NCBI GenBank assembly: GCA_902591495.1
Contig: CACJAW010000023.1
Span: forward strand, 1 to 33,955
DNA length: 33,955 bases
Direction of reading: 5' to 3'
Origin: an uncultured Pseudohongiella sp.
GTDB taxonomy: Bacteria; Pseudomonadota; Gammaproteobacteria; Pseudomonadales; Pseudohongiellaceae
Position 1 is the stretch's first letter. The number at the start of each line of letters is the position of its first letter. Under the pieces are notes generated by a model. The model made no database searches and was not told where the DNA came from. It saw only the letters and a list, made by a program, of their open reading frames with translations. A program made the translations under genes and the position numbers. Below are positions 1 through 7,328 of the stretch, piece after piece.

Positions 1-972
1 GGCGCATATGACCCTGAGCTGGATCTCGTTTTTTACGGCGCATCTCCAACCTATAACACCGGCCCATTACTTTATCCATTGGGCATTGACGGTGTGAGTA
101 ATGATGCGCTGTACACTAATACTACGCTAGCTCTCCGTCCAGCTACAGGTGAACTCGTCTGGTATTTTCAGCACATAGCTAATGATCAATTTGATCTAGA
201 CTGGAGTTTCGAACGGTCCATCATCGAGCTGGAAATTGATGGCGAATTGGAGAAAGTAGTTATCACAGCTGGAAAACCAGGCCTATTCGATGCACTAAAC
301 GCTGAAACAGGAGAATATCTTTTTTCGGTAGATCCCGGCTTACAAAATGTATTCAGTTCCATCAATCCGTTAACTGGCGAAAAAATTGTTAATCCGAATA
401 TCTTTCCCGACGCTGAAGAAACTAGAACGGTCTGTCCTTTTTATCAGGGCGGCCGCAATTGGCATGCCTCTTCTATTAATGGTGATACGGGCTTTCTTTT
501 CGTCCCCATGTTTGAGGTTTGTATGGACACCCGCCTCGATGGGACAGGTACTCTGCTGTCAAGTGGACTTGGCACAGAAACTATCCCCGTACCTGAAACT
601 GATGGGAGTTATGGAAGATTGCAAGCCATAGATCTGAAAAACCGAACACTCGAATGGCAATACCGACAAGAAGTCGTTCCCGCATCCGCGAGTTTAGCGA
701 CTGCGGGCGGCCTAGTTTTTTTGGGATACCTTGATCAGAGCTTCAAGGCCTTTGATCAGAGAACTGGAGCCATTTTGTGGGAAACCGAGCTAGATGCTAT
801 TCCTGCCGCATTTCCGATTACCTATAGTGTTGATGATAAGCAGTATATTGCGATAGTTGCGGGACAACTCAACATCCACACCGGTGTATGGCTCGGTCTA
901 ATGAATAAATTTACTGGTTTTGTACCAGAACCACCCGGCGCCGCTTCGCTTTGGGTTTTCGCACTGGAATGA
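1..972 (+). CDS. PQQ-dependent alcohol dehydrogenase, 5'-truncated by window edge
   Basis: Periplasmic quinoprotein of the methanol/ethanol dehydrogenase family, which oxidises an alcohol and passes electrons from PQQ to a cytochrome. The frame is open from base 1, so the gene starts upstream and 323 residues remain. The internal TTG at 79 is not the true start. Visible family landmarks are GAYDPELDLVFYG at the very start, VWYFQHIANDQFDLDW (about bases 157-204), the Cys-Pro-(x)3-Gly-Gly-Arg-Asn-Trp block near 433-462, and the C-terminal propeller blade GGLVFLGYLDQSFKAFD. In the DQFDLD block the catalytic Asp (bases 193-195) is followed two residues later by a second Asp (199-201), the position occupied by Asp in lanthanide-dependent XoxF/PedH enzymes. 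No c-type heme motif follows, so this is the non-heme type. Substrate unknown. It ends at TGA 970-972 and converges with the next gene. Confidence 0.9.
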   Translation, partial: GAYDPELDLVFYGASPTYNTGPLLYPLGIDGVSNDALYTNTTLALRPATGELVWYFQHIANDQFDLDWSFERSIIELEIDGELEKVVITAGKPGLFDALNAETGEYLFSVDPGLQNVFSSINPLTGEKIVNPNIFPDAEETRTVCPFYQGGRNWHASSINGDTGFLFVPMFEVCMDTRLDGTGTLLSSGLGTETIPVPETDGSYGRLQAIDLKNRTLEWQYRQEVVPASASLATAGGLVFLGYLDQSFKAFDQRTGAILWETELDAIPAAFPITYSVDDKQYIAIVAGQLNIHTGVWLGLMNKFTGFVPEPPGAASLWVFALE

Positions 973-1015
973 AGATCGAATTAAGGCGCCCGCTAGTTAA
1001 AAATCACGATACGGC

Positions 1016-1034
1016 CTTTTAGTCACGCTAAAAG
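1016..1034. terminator. Possible hairpin between convergent genes
   Basis: A perfect 7-bp inverted repeat CTTTTAG / CTAAAAG with a 5-nt loop lies between the stop of the PQQ dehydrogenase (972) and the stop of the convergent small membrane gene (1044). It is AT-rich and has no U-tract on either strand. It may help transcription end, but it is weak evidence. Confidence 0.25.
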
Positions 1035-1043
1035 CATAACCAC

Positions 1044-1349
1044 CTATCTAAACCTTTTAAGTATCCAAAATCCAAGCCAGGTAGTGAAAATTGCCTTAAG
1101 TGTTTGATGTATGATGATTGGTAAGGAAAAAAGCCAGTCTAGGAAAGCATTCCAGAACCACGTGTATAGCCACTCAACAATCGGAAGGAAAAACCCAGCG
1201 TAGTTCCTTATAAACTCGATATTTGTTAGTGACAAAATACTGTATTCTGTCAAGGTAACGATTCCCAACCCCCACAACGCGATCGCTGCCTGTATAGGGG
1301 TTGTCCAGATGCAGACATAAGCAAATATTCTCAGAGCAGGAATAAGCAT
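1044..1349 (-). CDS. Small hydrophobic membrane protein, unknown function
   Basis: A 101-residue protein of unknown function. It is rich in aromatic and aliphatic residues, with about three hydrophobic stretches (residues 4-33, 50-68 and 72-97) and a basic C-terminus ending LKRFR, so it is probably an inner-membrane protein. I recognise no family. The start is well supported: GGAGG sits 6 nt upstream of the ATG at 1349, and the divergent gene begins 140 bp away at 1489. No operon partner is visible. The ribosome-binding site and clean intergenic setting make it more likely a real gene than a chance frame. Confidence 0.6.
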   Translation of the reverse strand: MLIPALRIFAYVCIWTTPIQAAIALWGLGIVTLTEYSILSLTNIEFIRNYAGFFLPIVEWLYTWFWNAFLDWLFSLPIIIHQTLKAIFTTWLGFWILKRFR

Positions 1350-1488
1350 ACTTAGCCTCCGAAAAACACGACCCTTAATTGTTGACAGTCATCGACTCTA
1401 TCCCAGATGACCCTTAAAATAAAGGCATTACCAACCCGCATAAAGCTGTATCTGGACTTAGCTTAATAATCACTAAGGGGACTTTGAA

Positions 1489-3171
1489 ATGAGATTTTTA
1501 ATGGCAATAAGCTTTATCCTTTTAGCAAATTCCCTGTCAGCACAATGTAATAATGATCGAGCAGGATCTCAGCTGGCCCGGGGTGTTGTTTTTGCAGATA
1601 GCAACGACAATGGCAGACGGGAAATCAATGAAACCGGCATTGCCGGCGTGGCTTTATCTAACGGGTGTGATGTAGTCATCTCTGACGGGGATGGAAGATA
1701 TGAAATTTCTATTGCGCCTACCGAAATAATTTTTCTCTCTAAACCAGCTAACTATTCGGTACCAGTAGATGAGTCTAATGTTCCACAATTTTTTTACAGG
1801 CATTATCCAGACGGAATCCCAGCACAAATTGCTGGCACATCGGTGGAATGGTTGTGGCCTGTCACAGAGGCAACGGGTCCGCTACCAACATCTATCGACT
1901 TTCCTCTTATAACCGCGGAATCGAAAGTTGAATTCCTCGCTCATGGATTTGCTGACACGCAAGCCCGTTATGAAGCCGGGCAGGACATGGTTAGAGAAGA
2001 TTTGATTAATCCTCTAATCGATAATCCTTTTGGAGTTCAATTTGGCTTAACCGTGGGAGACATAGTGTTCGATAACCTAGAACTTTATGACAGACATAAG
2101 TCTATGATGAGTTTAATGGAAATTCCTCAATGGTATTTACCTGGCAATCACGACATGAATTTCGAATCTCCCAACGCTCAATTTGCTAACGAGACTTATA
2201 AGAAACATTTTGGGCCAACGTATTATTCCTTTGATTACGGCAATGTGCATTTTGTGGCCCTCAATAACGTGGAGTATGCCGGTTCCGGTAATGAATTCAG
2301 TGGAGGTGTCTATCGGGGCTACATAAGCGAAATGCAGATGCAGTGGCTACGTAATGACCTTAGTCATGTGCCTAAAGATAAGCTAATAGTGATCGCCAGT
2401 CATATTCCTCTGATCACTGAAGCAGACGATGGCATCTCCCCTATCTTGACTGGACCTCGCACTGAAAATTTTGGAGAGCTTCTGAAAACTCTTGAACCCT
2501 TCAAAAATATTTATGCTATCGCAGGACATGACACCAGTAATAGCTTCAAGGTGCAAATAAACCATCAACACGGATGGAATGGGAAGCCATGGATCGCCCA
2601 CACATTGGGCGAAGTACGAGGAAGCGGCTGGACCAGAGGACCCCGTGATCTTCGTGGTGTGCGGGATGCCATGATGGAAGATGGTAATCCTAACGGATTC
2701 TACGTATTGAAGTTTAACAATTTGGAATTAATTCCGGAATTTATACCCTTTCCCTCTGGTTCCGACGGGACAAATCGGATGCGAATCATGTTGGATCCTC
2801 CGATGACGCTGAGTGAAGATAGCGGTATCAATCGAGGATCGTTGCAAGCGGAGACAAAACTTGTTGTTAATCTTTTTGATGGCGGGATCCGAGACAAAGT
2901 GAAAGCCTCGATAGACGGTGGCGAAGAAATACTGATGTCCTATCGAGTTAGACTTGATCCTTTTATCGAGAGATTATACGAAGAATTTAGAAACACTGAT
3001 GACGCTTACCCAACCCCTGATAGATCATCACATATCTGGGAACTAAACATACCAGATAACTTAAATAGCGGACTTCATCGCATAGTTGTTAATAGCATCG
3101 ACGAATTCGGACAATCTCAGCGCGGCACTTTCACGTTTGAACTAGAAGCCAGTTCTCATCCAAACCCTTGA
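1489..3171 (+). CDS. Secreted calcineurin-like metallophosphoesterase (MetallophosN/C type)
   Basis: 560 residues beginning with a Sec signal peptide (cleavage after about residue 19, LSAQ-C). Residues 30-80 form an SdrB-like/MetallophosN beta domain (RGVVFADSNDNGRREINETG...). Residues 148-400 are the phosphoesterase core, with GDIVFD (190-195), GNHD (219-222), ASHIP (His305) and GHDTSN (346-351). A C-terminal beta domain resembling MetallophosC follows. Enzymes of this architecture hydrolyse phosphoesters outside the cytoplasm using two metals; the substrate cannot be inferred. The usual GHxH reads GHDT and the first motif reads ADTQ rather than DxH, so the metal site departs from the classic pattern. 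The start is set by AAGGGGA about 8 nt before the ATG. It is monocistronic as far as the window shows. Confidence 0.85.
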   Translation: MRFLMAISFILLANSLSAQCNNDRAGSQLARGVVFADSNDNGRREINETGIAGVALSNGCDVVISDGDGRYEISIAPTEIIFLSKPANYSVPVDESNVPQFFYRHYPDGIPAQIAGTSVEWLWPVTEATGPLPTSIDFPLITAESKVEFLAHGFADTQARYEAGQDMVREDLINPLIDNPFGVQFGLTVGDIVFDNLELYDRHKSMMSLMEIPQWYLPGNHDMNFESPNAQFANETYKKHFGPTYYSFDYGNVHFVALNNVEYAGSGNEFSGGVYRGYISEMQMQWLRNDLSHVPKDKLIVIASHIPLITEADDGISPILTGPRTENFGELLKTLEPFKNIYAIAGHDTSNSFKVQINHQHGWNGKPWIAHTLGEVRGSGWTRGPRDLRGVRDAMMEDGNPNGFYVLKFNNLELIPEFIPFPSGSDGTNRMRIMLDPPMTLSEDSGINRGSLQAETKLVVNLFDGGIRDKVKASIDGGEEILMSYRVRLDPFIERLYEEFRNTDDAYPTPDRSSHIWELNIPDNLNSGLHRIVVNSIDEFGQSQRGTFTFELEASSHPNP

Positions 3172-3256
3172 ATTAGCCTTCTTGGGTGATTGTTTTTTAA
3201 AACCGTAATCATGAAACTCGCCGCCTAAACCCCCTCAATCCACAACTGTGTTGACG

Positions 3257-4438
3257 TTATAATGTAACCTCAATCGACTTCGCCGCATCAATAGCGCGCG
3301 CTTTTGCCTCATCAACGGTCTCAGCCCTCGATAACGCAACACCCATGCGACGACGCCCGCTCACCTCTGGCTTGCCAAACAATTTAATACTAGTGTCTGG
3401 TGTTGCTAGCGCCTGCTGAAAATTGCTAAAAGCCACCTGCCGTGATTCACCGTTAACAAGAATAACAGCCGAAGCAGAGGGGCCGTGAAAATGTATGTTT
3501 GGAATCGGTAGCCCCATTATCGCCCTTGCATGCAATGCGAATTCTGACAAGTCTTGAGAGATCAAAGTTACCATGCCCGTATCATGTGGCCGAGGAGAGA
3601 CCTCACTAAAATAAACCTCATCCCCCTTTATAAAAAGCTCGACACCAAATAACCCCCTACCGCCCAGCGCTTCAGTAACACGACTAGCAATATGCTTCGA
3701 TTTTTCAATGGCCACATCTGACATTTTTTGAGGCTGCCATGACTCTCGATAGTCACCCTCCTCCTGTCTGTGCCCTATAGGCTCGCAGAAGCTAACACCA
3801 TTGTCATGACGAACGGTCAGCAGAGTGATCTCGTAATCAAAGTCTACGAAACCTTCAACAATTACTTTGCCCGCGCCTGCACGACCGCCCTCCTGCGCAT
3901 ATATCCAAGCAGGTTTAACATCCTCTGCAGACTTGATCGTACTCTGCCCCTTACCTGATGAGCTCATAACTGGTTTCACGATACAGGGCATCCCTACCCT
4001 TTCAACCGCTGACAAAAACTCATCGTGAGTCGTCGCAAATTCGAAAGGTGAGGTTGCAAGTTCAAGCTGTTCCGCAGCCAGGCGTCTGATTCCTTCCCGG
4101 TCCATCGTGAGGCGGGCGGCTTTGGCGGAGGGAATCACGGTAAAACCTTCATTCTCTAGATCAATAAGTGTATCTGTAGCGATGGCTTCGATCTCGGGAA
4201 CAATCAAGTCGGGCCTCTCTTTCTCAATAGTTTTTCGCAGAGCGTCGCTATCCAGCATTGAGAACGTGTAACTTCGATCGGCAACCTGCATTGCTGGAGC
4301 GTTTTCATAACGATCGCAAGCCACGACCTCAACACCCAACCGCTGGAGTTCAATTACAACTTCTTTTCCCAGCTCGCCGGAGCCGAGCATCAGGACCTTA
4401 GTCGCCGTAGAAGAAAACTTAGTGCCAATAGTTGCCAT
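3257..4438 (-). CDS. purT: Phosphoribosylglycinamide formyltransferase 2 (formate-dependent)
   Basis: Cytoplasmic ATP-grasp enzyme of de novo purine synthesis. It uses formate and ATP to formylate GAR to FGAR, independently of folate and PurN. The 393-residue length is normal for PurT. Recognisable blocks are the N-terminal [12 protein letters not shown] dinucleotide-type loop, the PEIEAIAT segment, [12 protein letters not shown], the ATP-grasp lysine region [14 protein letters not shown], and the metal-binding [14 protein letters not shown]. All expected parts are present, so it should be active. The ATG at 4438 has an AAGGGA-like ribosome site about 10 nt upstream. It is a housekeeping gene sitting alone between accessory genes. 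A palindrome 43 bp upstream resembles the core of PurR operators. Confidence 0.96.
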   Translation of the reverse strand: MATIGTKFSSTATKVLMLGSGELGKEVVIELQRLGVEVVACDRYENAPAMQVADRSYTFSMLDSDALRKTIEKERPDLIVPEIEAIATDTLIDLENEGFTVIPSAKAARLTMDREGIRRLAAEQLELATSPFEFATTHDEFLSAVERVGMPCIVKPVMSSSGKGQSTIKSAEDVKPAWIYAQEGGRAGAGKVIVEGFVDFDYEITLLTVRHDNGVSFCEPIGHRQEEGDYRESWQPQKMSDVAIEKSKHIASRVTEALGGRGLFGVELFIKGDEVYFSEVSPRPHDTGMVTLISQDLSEFALHARAIMGLPIPNIHFHGPSASAVILVNGESRQVAFSNFQQALATPDTSIKLFGKPEVSGRRRMGVALSRAETVDEAKARAIDAAKSIEVTL

Positions 4439-4480
4439 TTATTAGATTCCCTTTTTTTGACTTACATTTTCAACCAACAG

Positions 4481-4490
4481 AAAACGTTTT
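4481..4490. promoter_or_regulatory. Possible PurR-like operator upstream of purT
   Basis: AAAACGTTTT is a perfect 10-bp palindrome 43 bp upstream of the purT ATG. Its AAACGTTT core matches the centre of the E. coli PurR operator, but the outer four bases on each side match poorly (about 10 of 16 overall). Purine repression of purT is known in enterobacteria. Its use here is an inference. Confidence 0.3.
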
Positions 4491-4751
4491 AACGAAAGAT
4501 TTGACACGTTAACACAAACCGGACAGAGAGTGGACAGGACACCGATGTCTCACTTCGAACAGGATTTATCAAGAAGGGTTTTTGAGTTATTACAGTGGGG
4601 GATTTTTTGGCGGAGAGGTGGGGATTTTCACCCCCCCATAACACCAATATCGTGATCTAACGCGAAGTCGGTATCCTCTATTGACTCTCCATAACACCTA
4701 AGAAAACGCTATTGTAAATAAATTGGATCACCCAAATGGGTCGAATTGTTA

Positions 4752-4847
4752 CTAAAAGACCATTTTGCTAAAAGGGTAAAAAGCAATGGCTAGGAGGCCA
4801 ACCATAAGCAGAAAAAATATGACTAGGATAAGTTTTTTCTTATTCAA
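4752..4847 (-). CDS. Possible tiny membrane peptide (31 aa, TTG start)
   Basis: Seven nucleotides after the sulfatase stop, a TTG-initiated frame encodes 31 residues: a lysine-rich start (NKKK), one hydrophobic helix (LILVIFFLLMVGLLAIAFYPF) and a short SKMVF tail. The topology is like a single-pass membrane anchor, and the segment could equally be the leftover N-terminus of a longer lost gene. There is no clear ribosome-binding site, so it may be a chance frame. Confidence 0.25.
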   Translation of the reverse strand: MNKKKLILVIFFLLMVGLLAIAFYPFSKMVF

Positions 4848-4853
4848 ATCGAA

Positions 4854-6563
4854 TTAATCCTGTGAAGTACCAAGATTCTCAAACATGCGCCAACCCTCGG
4901 GAACCTGTATGACACCATTTCGCTCAGCATAGTCGTTATACAACAGTTTCATTTCTTGCAATTTCTCAGGCATAACCGTGGATAAGTCATTCAATTCGGC
5001 GGGATCTACATTTAAGTCGTAAAGGCCCCACATGAAATCACCATAAGGCTCCTGCAGTCTGGTAATTTTCCAATTTTCGCTGATGAAGGCATTATGTCCA
5101 AACAGTTCAAATCCATTTCCCTCACCGGGCGGATAGATTGTCTCATCATTGCCTTGCAGAAAAGGCAAGATAGAGCGGCCATCCATACCATGAATCGCAT
5201 TTCCATTAAAGGAATTCCCCGGGTGAGGAATATTCGCCAAATCCAAAATAGTTGGTGTGATATCGACGATACTCGAAAACTCAGAGACTATCCTCCCTTT
5301 TGGCAGTGATATTGGGTGACTTACGATTAAAGGCACATTTATGCCGCCCTGCGTAATTACAGATTTATGAAAGCTATGAGGTGCGGCACTAACATGAGCC
5401 CAGCGCTCACCGTAATATATAAAACTTCCTTGCTCACCTATATTCTCATAACTATTGTCAAAAGTTTCGTTTATCCAATCGGTTGCTGGTGGGAATATAG
5501 GGTAGGTTGTAAAATCAACCGCCTCTGGACCATTATCAGAAAGAAAAAAGAATACTGTGTCCTCATATTCATTGATGGATTTTAGATAATCGATCAGTTT
5601 CCCAACGTTCTGGTCAAGTCTGTCTACCATGGCCGCGTACACTGCCATCTTTTTTGCCTGATAACGCTTCTGCTCAAAAGTAAGTTCGCTCCAAGGCGGC
5701 ACGCGCTCGAGGCGATCTGCCATCTCAGCCCCTTCATTGATGACATCCAAAACTTTCATTGAGGCGTGCCGTTGCTCACGAATCACATCCCATCCAAGCA
5801 TATAACGCTCGATATATTTTTCGATCAGTTCTTTGGGGGCATGGAGTGGGAAGTGTGGAGCACTAAAAGAAAGATAACCGAAAAAAGGATTTCCACTTGA
5901 TATCCCCTCATCAATGTAACGAATCATCTCGTCAGTATAGAAATCGCTACTATAAAAGTTTTCAGGTAACTGGGTTTGCTCACCGTCGCGGTAATAATCT
6001 ACGATAGGCTGTCCCCTCGCATATCCAGAATTATCAAAATGTGAGCTTGCCCCTTGAAGTAGTATGAAAGTTCTATCGAATCCTCGTTCGCTCGGCAAAG
6101 CTTGCGAACCCAAATGCCACTTACCAGTCATATAGGTATCAAAACCGGAATCCTCTAAAAGACTTGCCACGGTTACCACTTGCCGATTCAAGTAGCCTTC
6201 GTAACCCGGCCTGCCCCTTTGAGAAGAATCAAGATATTCACCCATTGTCCCATAACCATTCTTATGCTGATCCACTCCCGTCAATAACATCGCACGAGAA
6301 GGGGAACACATGGCACTTGCGTGAAATCTGGTAAAAATAACGCCGTTGGAAGCTAATCTATCGAGATTGGGGGTATCGATTTCACCACCGTAAAGCCCCA
6401 GATCTGACATAGCTAAATCATCAGCAAGAATTATAATTATATTTGGGCTATTTACGTTTTCTTGTGCACTACCCCGATCTTCAACCCCATCAAATCCGCA
6501 CGAGACTATTAAAAAACCGCAGCAGAGCCACATTAAGAGTTCTATTCTCAAATTTATTTCCAA
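4854..6563 (-). CDS. AtsA-like arylsulfatase, lipoprotein
   Basis: Type I sulfatase that hydrolyses sulfate esters after its active-site cysteine becomes formylglycine. In the 569-residue frame the sulfatase signature is C86-S-P-S-R, the metal-binding Asp pair is D48-D49, followed by TGKWHLG, SAPHFPLHAP and LSDNGPE. The run from the signature through GRPGYEGYLN to TGKWHLG closely resembles Pseudomonas aryl/alkylsulfatase AtsA. The N-terminus is a lipoprotein signal with lipobox IVSC (Cys22), so it is probably anchored in the outer membrane or periplasm. No ATG precedes the signal. TTG at 6563, or TTG at 6551 with GGAAA 5 nt upstream, is the likely start; the ATG at 6533 would remove the charged n-region. 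It lies 52 nt after the GST gene. Maturation would need the FGE encoded at 30-31 kb. Confidence 0.9.
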   Translation of the reverse strand: MEINLRIELLMWLCCGFLIVSCGFDGVEDRGSAQENVNSPNIIIILADDLAMSDLGLYGGEIDTPNLDRLASNGVIFTRFHASAMCSPSRAMLLTGVDQHKNGYGTMGEYLDSSQRGRPGYEGYLNRQVVTVASLLEDSGFDTYMTGKWHLGSQALPSERGFDRTFILLQGASSHFDNSGYARGQPIVDYYRDGEQTQLPENFYSSDFYTDEMIRYIDEGISSGNPFFGYLSFSAPHFPLHAPKELIEKYIERYMLGWDVIREQRHASMKVLDVINEGAEMADRLERVPPWSELTFEQKRYQAKKMAVYAAMVDRLDQNVGKLIDYLKSINEYEDTVFFFLSDNGPEAVDFTTYPIFPPATDWINETFDNSYENIGEQGSFIYYGERWAHVSAAPHSFHKSVITQGGINVPLIVSHPISLPKGRIVSEFSSIVDITPTILDLANIPHPGNSFNGNAIHGMDGRSILPFLQGNDETIYPPGEGNGFELFGHNAFISENWKITRLQEPYGDFMWGLYDLNVDPAELNDLSTVMPEKLQEMKLLYNDYAERNGVIQVPEGWRMFENLGTSQD

Positions 6564-6615
6564 AAAGATGAATGTTAACTATCAGACACTAAGCAACTTA
6601 CTTTTTTACTAGCTG

Positions 6616-7227
6616 CTACACCTTCGCGCTTTCACGTGCGTCAGTCAGAGTCATAAGTCGGACAATATTTTTACACTCCGGGTTGCTGGGTTGGCCGACG
6701 GTATCTCCAAACTTCAGAAAGCAGTAGAGCATTATATCCGCCAAAGAAAATCTGTCTCCACACACAAATTGCTTGTCGCCTATTTGATCATCTAGCCATT
6801 CGATTCTCTCTTGGGCAAGCTTTTTAAGATCCGTTGCAGCCTCAGGTATCAGCCTTAGTCTATCCTTAAATAACTCGTAGCCTTCAGAGTACCGAAAGCC
6901 GTTTGTTAGCGGCTCAATGATTTGTAGATCGATTCGCCTTACCCACATGCGAGTTTCAGCTCTCTTCTCTGGCGATGTGCCGATCAAATTCGTTCCACCC
7001 TGAAGCTCGTCCAAATACTCACAGATCGCGGTAACCTCAGCTAGATAATTTCCATCGTCAAGCTGCAGAGCCGGACACTGGCCCGATGGGTTCCTTTTCA
7101 GATGCTCTGCCTGGCGGTTTTCTCCACCCATTAGATCTACTTCCACTGTCGGTACCTCGATACCTAGCTCAGCGATAAACATCCTTACAACGCGAGGGTT
7201 GGGTCCTATTGAGTTAAATAATTTCAT
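6616..7227 (-). CDS. Glutathione S-transferase family protein
   Basis: 203-residue cytoplasmic GST. Residues 1-80 form the thioredoxin-like domain (MKLFNSIGPNPRVVRMF..., with QCPALQLDDGNYLAEVTAICEYL carrying the cis-Pro and the glutathione-binding ES/AE position). The rest is the helical domain with the usual FSLADIMLY. Family members conjugate glutathione to electrophiles or isomerise and dehalogenate aromatics; the substrate is unknown. It sits between the PVA-dehydrogenase-like gene (101 nt upstream) and the AtsA-like sulfatase (52 nt downstream) on the same strand, so co-transcription is likely. A detoxifying or dehalogenating role in the same catabolic setting is possible but not shown. 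Confidence 0.88.
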   Translation of the reverse strand: MKLFNSIGPNPRVVRMFIAELGIEVPTVEVDLMGGENRQAEHLKRNPSGQCPALQLDDGNYLAEVTAICEYLDELQGGTNLIGTSPEKRAETRMWVRRIDLQIIEPLTNGFRYSEGYELFKDRLRLIPEAATDLKKLAQERIEWLDDQIGDKQFVCGDRFSLADIMLYCFLKFGDTVGQPSNPECKNIVRLMTLTDARESAKV

Positions 7228-7328
7228 AACTTTTCAATTCCTGTATATGTGCGTTCCGTCGATTGGCCCTCTGATAATATCAAGAACCCTAAATATCTCT
7301 TTGTACTCAGTTTAAAACCAGCCAGGCG

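Larger units (their letters stand above)
4439..4853. other. Gene-poor intergenic stretch with G/C-run repeats
   Basis: 415 bp between purT and the AtsA-like sulfatase. It contains the PurR-like palindrome, a poly-T run near 4452, two imperfect direct copies of GTGGGG(G)ATTTT at about 4596-4608 and 4618-4629, the second followed by a run of seven C (GGTG/CACC can pair), and two copies of CCATAACACC near 4637 and 4690. Close to the sulfatase end there is a possible 31-residue hydrophobic frame. I see no RNA gene or mobile element. The look is of decayed sequence. Confidence 0.5.

Noticed and set aside
3770-3958. Plus-strand reading frame of 62 codons opposite purT
   Set aside because: Shadow of a well-conserved gene; no ribosome site and no recognisable protein features.
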